This document shows, piece after piece, positions 36,996 to 47,226 of a stretch of DNA of 64,000 nt. Source of the DNA: Yonghaparkia sp. Root332 (GTDB lineage: Bacteria; Actinomycetota; Actinomycetes; Actinomycetales; Microbacteriaceae); NCBI RefSeq assembly GCF_001425665.1, contig NZ_LMCX01000001.1:1550570-1614569 (forward strand). The letters run 5' to 3'. The notes under the pieces were generated by a model that was given only the letters and a program-made list of their open reading frames with translations, was not told where the DNA came from and did not search any database. Both the position numbers and the translations under genes were made by a program. Numbering within the stretch: the first letter of the stretch is position 1; each line of letters opens with the position of its first letter.

Positions 36996-37008
36996 AGAGG
37001 AGACTCGC

Positions 37009-37011
<3 letters not shown>
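36996..37011 (+). promoter_or_regulatory. infC: infC ribosome site and AUC start codon
   Basis: AGAGGAG (36996-37002) stands six bases before ATC 37009, the first codon of the conserved IF3 N-terminus ([12 protein letters not shown]). No ATG, GTG or TTG is available at a sensible distance. Rare AUU/AUC/AUA starts are the known basis of IF3 autoregulation. The leader from the TATGGT at 36793-36798 would be about 200 bases. Confidence 0.85.
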
Positions 37012-37977
<966 letters not shown>

Positions 37978-38003
37978 TTCCAGCCCACGAAAGAGAGAAA
38001 CGA

Positions 38004-38201
38004 ATGCCTAAGCAGAAGACCCACTCGGGAGCGAAGAAGCGCTTCAAGCTGACCGGCTCCGGCAAGGTCATGAAGCAGGGCGCGGGTATGCGTCACAACC
38101 TGGAGAAGAAGTCGAGCGAGCTCACTCGCCGCCTCAACCAGGAGCAGGTGCTGGCTCCGGCCGACGCCAAGGTCATCAAGAAGCTCATCGGCAAGAAGTA
38201 G
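38004..38201 (+). CDS. rpmI: 50S ribosomal protein L35
   Basis: A 65-residue, highly basic L35 ([21 protein letters not shown]). ATG start with AAAGAGAG upstream. Second gene of the infC operon; rplT follows after 30 bases. Confidence 0.97.
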   Translation: MPKQKTHSGAKKRFKLTGSGKVMKQGAGMRHNLEKKSSELTRRLNQEQVLAPADAKVIKKLIGKK

Positions 38202-38231
38202 CCGGCACGGAAAGACTGAAGGACACCGAAA

Positions 38232-38618
38232 ATGGCAAGAGTCAAGCGGGCCGTCAACGCCCACAAGAAGCGTCGCGTCATCCTCGAGCGCGCCGAGGGC
38301 TACCGCGGCCAGCGGTCGCGTCTCTACCGCAAGGCCAAGGAGCAGGTCACCCACTCCCTCGTCTACGCGTACCGTGACCGTCGCGCCAAGAAGGGCGAGT
38401 TCCGCCGCCTCTGGATCCAGCGCATCAACGCGGCCGCCCGTGCGAACGGCATGACCTACAACCGCCTCATCCAGGGCCTCGGCCTCGCGGGCGTCGAGGT
38501 CGACCGTCGCATGCTCGCCGAGCTCGCGGTCAACGAGCCCGCCGCGTTCACCGCGCTCGTGAAGGTCGCCAAGGAGGCCCTCCCGGCCGACACCTCGGCG
38601 CCGAAGACCGCCGCGTAA
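38232..38618 (+). CDS. rplT: 50S ribosomal protein L20
   Basis: A 128-residue L20, an early assembly protein of the large subunit ([23 protein letters not shown], then [17 protein letters not shown]). In other bacteria L20 represses its own operon by binding the leader; I see no clear L20 leader fold here. ATG start with GAAGGA upstream. A strong terminator follows. Confidence 0.97.
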   Translation: MARVKRAVNAHKKRRVILERAEGYRGQRSRLYRKAKEQVTHSLVYAYRDRRAKKGEFRRLWIQRINAAARANGMTYNRLIQGLGLAGVEVDRRMLAELAVNEPAAFTALVKVAKEALPADTSAPKTAA

Positions 38619-38634
38619 CGCAGCACTCCTCGCA

Positions 38635-38668
38635 CGAAGGCGCGCTCCCGATCGGGGGCGCGCCTTCG
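38635..38668 (+). terminator. Terminator of the infC-rpmI-rplT operon
   Basis: A 34-base near-perfect palindrome (stem of about 15 bp with one G-T pair) starts 17 bases after the rplT stop and is followed by TCGTTCC. Confidence 0.85.
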
Positions 38669-38741
38669 TCGTTCCCGGCGGCGCCGGCGCGGGATCGGGC
38701 GCGCGTCGGCGCGGGGCCGCTGATCGTCTCCCTGCCGTCCG

Positions 38742-38747
38742 TATCAT
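38742..38747 (+). promoter_or_regulatory. -10 hexamer of the SpoU methyltransferase gene (leaderless)
   Basis: TATCAT ends seven bases before ATG 38755 and overlaps the ATG at 38746, which favours the downstream start. Confidence 0.6.
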
Positions 38748-38754
38748 GACGGCC

Positions 38755-39585
38755 ATGATCGACAACCCGCGCTCGCCGCGCGTGCGGGCGGCCGCGAAGC
38801 TCGCGAAGCGCTCTCAGCGCGCCGAGACCGGGCTGTTCCTCGTCGAGGGTCCGCAGGCGGTCGACGAGGCGGTGCGCACACGCCCCGAGCTCATCCGCGA
38901 GATCTTCGTGACCCCCGCCGCCGACGACCGCCATCATGCGCTCCTCGGTACCGCTCGCGCCGCGGGCATCCGCGTAGAGCAGGTGAGCGAACCCGTGCTC
39001 GCGGTGATCGCCGACACCGTCACCCCGCAGGGCATGGTCGCCGTCTGCGCCCTCTTCCCGACCGCCCTCGACGACGTGATCGCGCGCGGGCCGCGCCTCG
39101 TGGCCGTGCTGGAGGAGGTGCGGGATCCGGGCAACGCGGGAACGATCATCCGCGTCGCCGATGCCGCGGGCGCCGACGCCGTGATCCTCACGGGCTCGAG
39201 CGTCGACCCCTTCAACCCCAAGGCCGTCCGCGCGACGACCGGCTCGATCTTCCACATCCCCGTCGTCGTGGGGGTCTCGCTCGAGTCGGCGCTCGACCGA
39301 CTGCGCGCGAGCGGCATCCGCGTGCTCGCCGCCGACGTGTCGGGGGAAGACCTGCTGGGCGTCCGCGCGGCGGGCGAGCTCGACGGCCCGACGGCGTGGC
39401 TCTTCGGCAACGAGGCCCGCGGGCTCACGGTCGAGCAGCTCGGGATGGCCGACCGCGCCGTCGTCGTGCCGATCTACGGCGCCGCCGAGTCCCTCAACCT
39501 CGCGACGGCCGCGGCCGTCTGCCTGTACGAGAGCGCCTTCGCGCAGCGGTCGCACGACGCTCACCGTCGTACGGCGGCCGAGTGA
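38755..39585 (+). CDS. TrmH/SpoU-family RNA 2'-O-methyltransferase
   Basis: A 276-residue SPOUT methyltransferase. The N-terminal substrate-binding domain (FLVEGPQAVDEA) precedes the knot domain with motif 1 EEVRDPGNAGTIIRVADAAG (about residue 120), motif 2 LFGNEARGL and motif 3 IPIYGAAESLNLATAAAV-like sequence. The layout is that of RlmB/TsnR-type rRNA methylases; the exact nucleotide is not predictable. Conserved location between rplT and pheS in actinobacteria, here separated from pheS by the 6.6-kb two-component and glutamate transport block. Confidence 0.88.
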   Translation: MIDNPRSPRVRAAAKLAKRSQRAETGLFLVEGPQAVDEAVRTRPELIREIFVTPAADDRHHALLGTARAAGIRVEQVSEPVLAVIADTVTPQGMVAVCALFPTALDDVIARGPRLVAVLEEVRDPGNAGTIIRVADAAGADAVILTGSSVDPFNPKAVRATTGSIFHIPVVVGVSLESALDRLRASGIRVLAADVSGEDLLGVRAAGELDGPTAWLFGNEARGLTVEQLGMADRAVVVPIYGAAESLNLATAAAVCLYESAFAQRSHDAHRRTAAE

Positions 39586-39601
39586 CCGACCGGGCGCGGC
39601 C

Positions 39602-40273
39602 GTGACGGTGCTGATCGTCGAGGACGACGATCGACTGATGGATGCCCTCCGCGCGTTCCTGCGCAAAGCCGGCTACGACACGGTGAGCGCCGCCGATGGC
39701 GCGCAGGCCCTCGAGGCTCTGAGCTCCGACACCGAGGTCGTCCTCCTGGATCTCGGCCTGCCCGACGCCGACGGCATCGAGCTGTGCCGGAGGATCCGGG
39801 AGCGCTCGGGCGTGCCGATCATCATCGCCACGGCGCGCAGCCACGTCCAGGAGCGGATCCGCGGTCTTCGCGCCGGAGCGGACGACTTCCTGGTCAAGCC
39901 GTACAACGTGCTGGAGATGGTCGCGCGGATCGAGGCGGTCACCCGGCGCGCGCGGGCGCTCGTGGCTGAGCCGACGCCCGAGCAGGTGATCGATGTCTCA
40001 GGAGTCCGCATCGACCTGTCGGGGCGCCAGGTGCTCGTCGCCGGCACGGCCGTCGACCTCACGCGGACGGAGTTCGACATCATCGCAGCGCTCGCGCGCT
40101 ACCCCGGGGTCGTGGTGCCGCGAGAGCGCATCATCCGCGAGGTCTGGCAGACCGACTGGCACGCGTTCAGCCGCTCGCTCGAGGTGCACGTCGGGTCGAT
40201 CCGGCGCAAGATCGGGCGCGGCGATCTGATCGAGACCGTCCGAGGCGTCGGCTACCGATTCGCGGGGCGGTAG
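39602..40273 (+). CDS. OmpR-family response regulator
   Basis: A 223-residue regulator. The receiver domain (residues 1-115) has the acidic pocket VEDDD, phospho-acceptor Asp in VVLLDLGLPD (about residue 51) and Lys in FLVKPYN. The C-terminal winged helix is of OmpR/PhoB type (LTRTEFDIIAALARYPGVVVPRE, then VGSIRRKIGRGDLIETVRGVGYRF). GTG start 16 bases after the methyltransferase. First gene of a kinase-TAXI lipoprotein unit. Confidence 0.93.
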   Translation: MTVLIVEDDDRLMDALRAFLRKAGYDTVSAADGAQALEALSSDTEVVLLDLGLPDADGIELCRRIRERSGVPIIIATARSHVQERIRGLRAGADDFLVKPYNVLEMVARIEAVTRRARALVAEPTPEQVIDVSGVRIDLSGRQVLVAGTAVDLTRTEFDIIAALARYPGVVVPRERIIREVWQTDWHAFSRSLEVHVGSIRRKIGRGDLIETVRGVGYRFAGR

Positions 40274-40275
40274 CC

Positions 40276-41652
40276 GTGCGCAGGCGGCTCATCGTCGTGT
40301 TCCTCGTCCCGCTCGTGGGTGTCCTGCTCGTGCTCGGCGGGGCCTACGCATGGAGCGCCGCCCGCAGCATCCAGCAGGAGCAGATCTCGCAGCTGCTGGG
40401 CGACGTGGCCTACTTCGTGACGAGCGCGCGCCAGGCGCTCCGGTCCGGCAGCCCCGAGCTCGTGGCGAGCGAGGCGGGCCGCTACTACGAGCTCTACGGC
40501 ACGCGCGTGCTCGTCATCGACCGGTCGGGAGCGCCGTGGGTCGACGGCGGCGGCGACCCGGGCGTGCTCGACGAGGCGACGACCGCGCAGATCCAGCTCG
40601 CCCTCGCGGGCCGTCGCGGCGAGGTGCCCGAGCCGGCGCCTCCGTGGGCCCTGAGCGACCTGATCATGGTCGAGCCCGTGATCGACAACGGCGAGGCCAT
40701 CGGAGCGGTCGTCGTGACCGCCAGCGGAGACATCGCCCGAGAGACGATCCTGCGGCAGTGGGGGCTCCTGCTCGGCGGCGCCATCCTCGCCACCTCCGTC
40801 GGCATCTACGTGGTGTTCCGGCTCGCCAACTGGGTGCTCCGACCCATCCGCCGAGTCGACCGGGCGATGGAGGCGATCGAGCGCGGCGACGTGGAGGCGC
40901 GCATCGCCGACGAGACGGGCCCGCCGGAGCTGCGCAGCATGATCCTCGTCTTCAACCGCATGGCGGAGGAGATCGAGCGCGTGATGTCGCGCCAGCAGGA
41001 GTTCGCGCTCAACGCCTCGCACGAGCTGCGGAACCCGCTCAACGCGCTCCTCGTGCGCGTGGAGTACCTCGCGACCGGGCTCGGCGACGAGTGGGGTCGC
41101 GACATCGAGGAGACGCGCGAGGAGGGGCGACGCATGACGCGCATCCTCGACACGCTCCTCAGCCTCGCCAGGAGCAGCGAGCGCGGCGCCGCTGCCGGCG
41201 TCGTGGACGTCGCGGAGGTCGGGAGGGCGCGGGTCGAGGCCTGGCGGCAGGCGGCCTCGCAGTCGGGCGTCGACCTCCTCGCGGACGGCGACGCACCGGT
41301 TCTCACGGTGACCGACCGGACGATCCTGGAGAGCGCGCTGGATGCGGTGATCGACAACGCGGTGAAGTTCTCCCCGTCCGGCACGCGGGTCGTGGTCTCG
41401 GTGACCGACTCCGTCGAGGGTGCCGAGATCGTGGTGCGCGACCACGGCCCCGGCGTCCAGGAGGACGAGCTCGCGCACCTGACCGAGCGCTTCTGGCGGA
41501 GCCCGCGCAACCGGAGCACGCCCGGCTCGGGCCTGGGGCTCGCGATCGCGACCGATCTGCTGCACTCGATCGGCGGCCGGCTCCGCGTGGAGTCGCCCGA
41601 GGACGGAGGGCTCGCGGTGCATCTGCGGCTCGGCAGGGGGGAGTCGTCGTGA
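40276..41652 (+). CDS. Sensor histidine kinase
   Basis: A 458-residue membrane kinase. Two membrane helices (about residues 5-28 and 156-178) enclose an extracytoplasmic sensor domain of about 125 residues. HAMP, then HisKA with the phospho-histidine in NASHELRNPLNALL (about residue 252), and HATPase with N box VIDNAVKFSP and G boxes DHGPGV and GSGLGLAIA. The order and architecture resemble TctE-like kinases that sense carboxylates. GTG start two bases after the regulator; the lipoprotein gene overlaps its stop. Confidence 0.92.
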   Translation: MRRRLIVVFLVPLVGVLLVLGGAYAWSAARSIQQEQISQLLGDVAYFVTSARQALRSGSPELVASEAGRYYELYGTRVLVIDRSGAPWVDGGGDPGVLDEATTAQIQLALAGRRGEVPEPAPPWALSDLIMVEPVIDNGEAIGAVVVTASGDIARETILRQWGLLLGGAILATSVGIYVVFRLANWVLRPIRRVDRAMEAIERGDVEARIADETGPPELRSMILVFNRMAEEIERVMSRQQEFALNASHELRNPLNALLVRVEYLATGLGDEWGRDIEETREEGRRMTRILDTLLSLARSSERGAAAGVVDVAEVGRARVEAWRQAASQSGVDLLADGDAPVLTVTDRTILESALDAVIDNAVKFSPSGTRVVVSVTDSVEGAEIVVRDHGPGVQEDELAHLTERFWRSPRNRSTPGSGLGLAIATDLLHSIGGRLRVESPEDGGLAVHLRLGRGESS

Positions 41653-42606
41653 GGGCACGAGCGCGGCGGAGCCTCCTGATCGCCCTCGGCGGGGTTCTCG
41701 CACTGGCGGCGCTGGGAGGATGCGGACCCGCGCCTGCGCCCGATCGCTTCTCCATCGCGGGCGGCGGCGTGACGGGGGTGTACTACTCCTTCGGGGGCCA
41801 GCTCGCGGAGGTGCTGTCGAGCAGGCTCGGGTCGGAGGTCTCGGTCGACGAGACGAACGGCTCGGTCGACAACCTCCTGCGCGTGGCCGAGGGGCGCGCC
41901 CTGTTCGGGTTCGCGCAGAGCGACGCCGCCGCCGATGCGGTCGCCGGCGTCGGGGCGTTCCCCGAGCCGCTCGACGTGCAGGCCGTGGCGCGGCTCTACG
42001 ACGAGTACGTGCACGTCGTGGTGCGCTCCGACTCCGACATCCGGCGGATCGCCGACCTCGCCGGGCGCGGCGTCTCCCTCGGCGCGCCCAGCTCCGGGGT
42101 GAACATCGTCGCGACGAGGGTGCTGGACGCCGAGGGCGTCGCGCCGAGCGACGTCGAGGACGAGGCCCTCGGACTGGCGGAGTCGATCGACGCGTTCCGC
42201 GCCGGCGAGATCGAGGGGTTCTTCTGGGTGGGGGGGTCTTCCGACCCCGGGACTGGCCGAGCTGTTCACCGACGCACCCGCGCGCCTCCTGCCGATCGAG
42301 CCGGCCACGGTCGACCGCGTGAACGCCCGGCACGGCGGCGCGTACCGTCTCGCCGAGTTCCCCATCGGCGCCTACGGCCGGACCCAGGCCACGGAGACGA
42401 TGACGGTGCCCAACTACCTGATGGTCGCCGAGCGGGCCCCCGACGAGCTCGTCCGCGATGTGCTCGCCGTGCTGTTCGAATCGCGCTCGACGATCGCGGA
42501 GGAGGTGCCGGCCGCGGCTCTGCTCGACCGGCGGCAGGCCATCTTCACCGACCCCGTCGACCTGCACCCGGGGGCCGTCGCCTACTACAGCCAGTCGAGG
42601 CGCTGA
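41649..42606 (+). pseudogene. TAXI-family solute-binding lipoprotein, frameshifted in a G7 run
   Basis: GTG overlaps the kinase stop. The protein begins with a signal peptide and lipobox LGGC (Cys at about residue 25), then the TAXI fold (FSIAGGGVTGVYYSFGGQLAEVL, SVDNLLRVAEGRALFGFAQSD, DVQAVARLYDEYVHVVV). At 42230-42236 seven Gs shift the frame; with six Gs the text continues as WVGGLPTPGLAELFTDAPARL and ends at 42606 with ATVDRVNARHGG and VAYYSQSRR, a normal 318-residue protein. As written, the first frame runs to a stop at 42725. No TRAP-type permease genes are adjacent, so it may be a sensing partner of the kinase. Real mutation or assembly error cannot be told apart here. Confidence 0.85.
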
Positions 42607-42630
42607 GCCGCGCGTCCGGCCGCGACCGGA

Positions 42631-42682
42631 CGCTCAAGAAACGCTCAAGGCCCGTGACGGTCGGAGGTCGGCGACCTACCGT
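42631..42682 (+). promoter_or_regulatory. Promoter with OmpR-type tandem site upstream of the glutamate transporter
   Basis: CGCTCAAG occurs at 42631-42638 and 42642-42649, an 11-bp period as used by OmpR/PhoB regulators. GTGACG (42654-42659) and TACCGT (42677-42682), 17 bases apart, follow as -35 and -10. The site abuts the -35, the arrangement of activation. The regulator at 39602 is the obvious candidate. Confidence 0.6.
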
Positions 42683-42688
42683 GAACCC

Positions 42689-42823
42689 GTGCCACCGATG
42701 CCGATGCGCTCATTCCTCGTCGTGACCGATCCCTGTCGCCTCCGCGGCGCCGGTCTCTCGCGGCGGTCCGGATGCTCGACATCGACCATCGGCCGAACTG
42801 GAAGGGATGGCGCTCGTGTCTGA
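42689..42823 (+). CDS. Candidate leaderless upstream ORF (44 residues)
   Basis: GTG 42689 stands six bases after the TACCGT -10, the same spacing as the leaderless genes. The 44-residue product reads MPMRSFLVVTDPCRLRGAG near its start, has cysteines at about residues 16 and 29, and is rich in Arg/Ser. Its stop (42821-42823) overlaps the start of the ATPase gene, so it could couple or regulate transporter translation. Short Arg/Cys-containing leader peptides precede transport and sulfur genes in other actinobacteria. Homology is not claimed; a non-coding leader remains possible. Confidence 0.45.
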   Translation: MPPMPMRSFLVVTDPCRLRGAGLSRRSGCSTSTIGRTGRDGARV

Positions 42824-43556
42824 ACCGCTCGTCGCGATCGAACGCATCAACAAGTCGTTCGGCGAGGTGCACGTCCTGAAGGACATCTCCACGACCGTTC
42901 AGAGGGGCGAGGTCGTCGTCGTCATCGGGCCCTCGGGCTCGGGCAAGTCGACCTTCTGCCGCGCGATCAACCGCCTCGAGACGATCGACAGCGGTCAGAT
43001 CCGCATCGACGGCACGCCGCTGCCGGAGGAGGGCACCGCGCTCGCCGCGCTCCGGGCCGACGTCGGCATGGTCTTCCAGTCGTTCAACCTCTTCGCCCAC
43101 AAGACCGTTCTCGAGAACGTGACGCTCGCCCCGATGCGCGTGCGCGGCACCTCGAAGGCCGAGGCCGAGAAGCGCGCGATGGAGCTCCTCGACCGCGTGG
43201 GCGTCGCCAACCAGGCCCAGAAGATGCCCGCGCAGCTCTCCGGCGGCCAGCAGCAGCGCGTCGCGATCGCCCGCGCCCTCGCGATGGACCCGAAGCTCAT
43301 GCTCCTCGACGAGCCGACGAGCGCGCTCGACCCCGAGATGATCAACGAGGTCCTCGACGTCATGGTCCAGCTCGCGAAGGACGGCATGACGATGATCGTC
43401 GTCACGCACGAGATGGGCTTCGCCCGTCGCGCGGCCGATCGCGTCCTGTTCATGGCCGACGGCCGCATTCTCGAGGATGCCCCGCCCGCGTCGTTCTTCG
43501 ACGACCCGAAGACCGACCGCGCGAAGGACTTCCTCTCCAAGATCCTCAGTCACTGA
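42816..43556 (+). CDS. gluA: Glutamate-type amino-acid ABC transporter, ATP-binding protein
   Basis: A 246-residue polar amino-acid ATPase. Walker A GPSGSGKST near residue 35, signature LSGGQQQR near residue 143, Walker B LMLLDEPTSALD near residue 163, H loop VTHEMGFA. It energises uptake with the lipoprotein and two permeases that follow. GTG 42816 has GGAAGGG at nine bases; ATG 42807 would directly abut that site and is less likely. Symbol by analogy with the corynebacterial gluABCD operon. Confidence 0.9.
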   Translation: MSEPLVAIERINKSFGEVHVLKDISTTVQRGEVVVVIGPSGSGKSTFCRAINRLETIDSGQIRIDGTPLPEEGTALAALRADVGMVFQSFNLFAHKTVLENVTLAPMRVRGTSKAEAEKRAMELLDRVGVANQAQKMPAQLSGGQQQRVAIARALAMDPKLMLLDEPTSALDPEMINEVLDVMVQLAKDGMTMIVVTHEMGFARRAADRVLFMADGRILEDAPPASFFDDPKTDRAKDFLSKILSH

Positions 43557-43618
43557 GGTCTCGTTCCACCAGCCCATCCGAAATGCATCACTCGATCCGA
43601 CACCAAGGGGTACAGCAC

Positions 43619-44551
43619 ATGCGCATCACACGGAAGAGCACGATCCTCAGCGCGGCGGGCGCCGCGCTGCTCCTCGGCCTCACGGCCTGCGGTCCGGCCG
43701 GCAGCGCCGGCCCCGGCGGCGTGGAGGAGCCCGACGAGAGCGGCGAGGCGGCGACCGGCAACGGCCCGTACAGCCTCGAGATCGCCGAGAATCCGGAGTT
43801 CGAGGCGGGCACGACGATGGCCGAGCTCGCCGAGGCCGGCTCGATCACCATCGGCACGAAGTTCGACCAGCCGCTGTTCGGTCTCCAGGGCCCGGACGGC
43901 TCGCCCGTCGGTTTCGACGTGGCCATCGGCGCCCTCGTCGCCGCCGAGCTGGGCATCCCGTTCGAGGACATCGAGTGGATCGAGGCTCAGTCGTCCGTCC
44001 GCGAGTCGTTCCTCGAGTCCGACCAGGTCGACATGGTCGTCGCGACCTACACGATCAACGACGCCCGCAAGGAGCGCATCGACTTCGCGGGCCCGTACTT
44101 CATCGCCGGTCAGGACATCCTCGTCGCCGCGGGCAACCCCGAGGGCATCGAGGGCCCTGAGGACCTCGAGGGTCTCCCGGTCTGCTCGGCGGAGGGCTCG
44201 ACGCCCGCCGCGACCATCTCCGAGCAGTACGGCGCCGAGCTGCTCGCCGCGGGCGGCTACAGCGACTGCCTCGACCCGCTGCGCAACGGCCAGGTCGTCG
44301 CGGTCACGACCGACAACGTGATCCTCTCGGGCTTCGTCGACCAGAACCCCGGCGAGTTCGAGCTGCTCGGCGAGACCTTCACCGAGGAGCCCTACGGCAT
44401 CGGCGTGCCGCTCGGAGACGACGCGTTCCGCACCTTCATCAACGACGTCCTCGAGGAGGCCTTCGAGGACGGCACGTGGGCTCGCCTGTTCGAGGAGACC
44501 GCCGGCACCGTCATCGACGTCCCCGAGCCGCCGTCGGTCGACCGCTACTAG
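43619..44551 (+). CDS. gluB: Glutamate-binding lipoprotein of the ABC transporter
   Basis: A 310-residue lipoprotein with lipobox LTAC (Cys at about residue 23), a short Gly/Glu-rich linker, and a family 3 solute-binding domain. SITIGTKFDQPLFGLQGPDGSPVGFDVAIG, DMVVATYTINDARKERIDFAGPYF and GSTPAATISEQYG match GluB-like glutamate receptors. ATG 43619 with AAGGGG upstream; the frame is open 12 codons further. A hairpin separates it from the permease genes. Confidence 0.92.
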   Translation: MRITRKSTILSAAGAALLLGLTACGPAGSAGPGGVEEPDESGEAATGNGPYSLEIAENPEFEAGTTMAELAEAGSITIGTKFDQPLFGLQGPDGSPVGFDVAIGALVAAELGIPFEDIEWIEAQSSVRESFLESDQVDMVVATYTINDARKERIDFAGPYFIAGQDILVAAGNPEGIEGPEDLEGLPVCSAEGSTPAATISEQYGAELLAAGGYSDCLDPLRNGQVVAVTTDNVILSGFVDQNPGEFELLGETFTEEPYGIGVPLGDDAFRTFINDVLEEAFEDGTWARLFEETAGTVIDVPEPPSVDRY

Positions 44552-44571
44552 TCGATCACCGCAGCACCCGA

Positions 44572-44599
44572 GTGCGGGGCGGCTCAGGCCGCCCCGCAC
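44572..44599 (+). terminator. Intercistronic hairpin between gluB and gluC
   Basis: A perfect 12-bp stem with tetraloop TCAG starts 21 bases after gluB. Such structures in binding-protein transporters protect or limit the 3' end of the receptor message, giving excess receptor over permease. No T tract, so partial rather than full termination is likely. Confidence 0.75.
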
Positions 44600-44632
44600 C
44601 ATCCCCCCTCACTCTGACCACTGGAGGCCCGC

Positions 44633-45280
44633 GTGCAGTTCCTCATCGAGAGCGGCGACGTGCTGCTCGAGGGCTTCCTCGCCACGCTCCGCATGCTCGC
44701 GCTCACGGTGCTCTTCGCCCTGCCGCTCGGCGTCGTGCTCGCGGGCATGCGCATCTCGCCCGTGCCGAGCCTGCGCTGGGTCGCGACCGGATTCACCGAG
44801 CTGCTGCGGAACACGCCCCTCACGCTCGTGTTCTTCCTGCTCGTGTTCGTGATCCCTCGGCTAGGGCCGATCATCCCATTTCCCGTGAGCGCGATCATCG
44901 CGCTCACGCTCTACACGGCCCCGTTCTACGCGGAGGCGATCCGCTCCGGCGTCAACTCGGTGCCGGTCGGCCAGGCCGAGGCCGCACGTTCCGTGGGTCT
45001 CACCTTCAGCCAGACGGCCGTGCACGTGATCATCCCGCAAGCGGTGCGGTCGGTCATCCCGCCGCTCATCAACGTCACGATCGCCCTCACGAAAAACACC
45101 TCCGTGGCCGGCGGGTTCTTCGTCTTCGAGCTCTTCGCCTCCAGCAAGCGGCTCGCCAACAGCTACGCGGACGAGACGATCGCGATCTTCCTCGCCATCG
45201 CCGCGTGCTATCTGCTCGTCACGATCCCGCTCGGACGCATCGCCGACCGGCTCGAGAAGAAGGTCGCGGTGATGCGATGA
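44633..45280 (+). CDS. gluC: Glutamate-type ABC transporter permease, first subunit
   Basis: A 215-residue His/Glu/Gln/Arg-type permease with about five membrane helices. The ATPase-contact EAA loop reads EAIRSGVNSVPVGQAEAARSVGLTF-like sequence near residue 103. GTG start with GGAGG seven bases upstream. It ends ATGA with the second permease. Confidence 0.92.
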   Translation: MQFLIESGDVLLEGFLATLRMLALTVLFALPLGVVLAGMRISPVPSLRWVATGFTELLRNTPLTLVFFLLVFVIPRLGPIIPFPVSAIIALTLYTAPFYAEAIRSGVNSVPVGQAEAARSVGLTFSQTAVHVIIPQAVRSVIPPLINVTIALTKNTSVAGGFFVFELFASSKRLANSYADETIAIFLAIAACYLLVTIPLGRIADRLEKKVAVMR

Positions 45281-46152
45281 CCTCCGTCCTCTACGACGTG
45301 CCGGGCCCCAGGGCCCGCCGCCGCTCGCTCATCGCGTCGATCCTCACGGGAGTCGGTCTGGCTGCCGGTCTCGCGTGGGTCATCGCGACCCTCGCCGGGG
45401 AGGGTCTCTTCGACTACGAGCGCTGGGACATCTTCCAGGACCCGCTGGTCTGGGAGGGCCTCCTCGTCCGCGGCCTCCTCACGACGCTGCAGGTGGCGGC
45501 CCTCGCGAGCGTGCTCGCCATCCTGGTCGGAAGCGTGTTCGCGGTGCTGCGGCTGTCGTCCCTCGCGCTCGTCCGCATCCCCGTGACGATCGTGCTCGAG
45601 TTCTTCCGCGGCATGCCCGTGCTGCTCATGATGTTCTTCATCCTGATCCTGTTCGCGACGAGCCAGTACTGGGCCGTCGTGCTCGGCCTCGCCCTCTACA
45701 ACGGGGCGATCATCGGCGAGGCGCTCCGCTCGGGCATCGTCGCGCTGCCGAAGGGTCAGCGCGAGGCCGGTCTCGCGCTCGGGCTCACGCCGCTCAAGGC
45801 CCGACTGCTCATCGAGTTCCCGCAGGCGTTCCGCGCCATGGCGCCGATCGTCGTCGCGCAGCTCGTCGTGCTGCTGAAGGACAGCTCGCTCGGCTACATC
45901 GTCGGCCTCCAGGAGCTCGTGCGCGAGCAGCGGCTGCAGGCGGAGTTCTTCGGGTTCTCCCAGTACGGCTTCTCGTTCTTCGTCATCACGCTCGGGCTGT
46001 TCCTGACGGTGAACCTGACGCTGTCGTGGTTCGCCCGACGCCTGGCGGCGCGCACGCCCGGCGGACGGGCATCCCGCCGGGCCGCTCGACGGGCGATCGG
46101 CGAGAGCGCCGACACCACGGTCATCCGCACGGCGGGCGACGGGCGCGCATAG
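45277..46152 (+). CDS. gluD: Glutamate-type ABC transporter permease, second subunit
   Basis: A 291-residue permease with about five or six helices after a 20-residue cytosolic start. The EAA loop is GEALRSGIVALPKGQREAGL near residue 148. The C-terminal 35 residues are Arg/Ala/Gly-rich. ATG start overlapping the first permease by four bases; last gene of the operon. Confidence 0.92.
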   Translation: MTSVLYDVPGPRARRRSLIASILTGVGLAAGLAWVIATLAGEGLFDYERWDIFQDPLVWEGLLVRGLLTTLQVAALASVLAILVGSVFAVLRLSSLALVRIPVTIVLEFFRGMPVLLMMFFILILFATSQYWAVVLGLALYNGAIIGEALRSGIVALPKGQREAGLALGLTPLKARLLIEFPQAFRAMAPIVVAQLVVLLKDSSLGYIVGLQELVREQRLQAEFFGFSQYGFSFFVITLGLFLTVNLTLSWFARRLAARTPGGRASRRAARRAIGESADTTVIRTAGDGRA

Positions 46153-47225
<1,073 letters not shown>

Positions 47226-47226
<1 letters not shown>

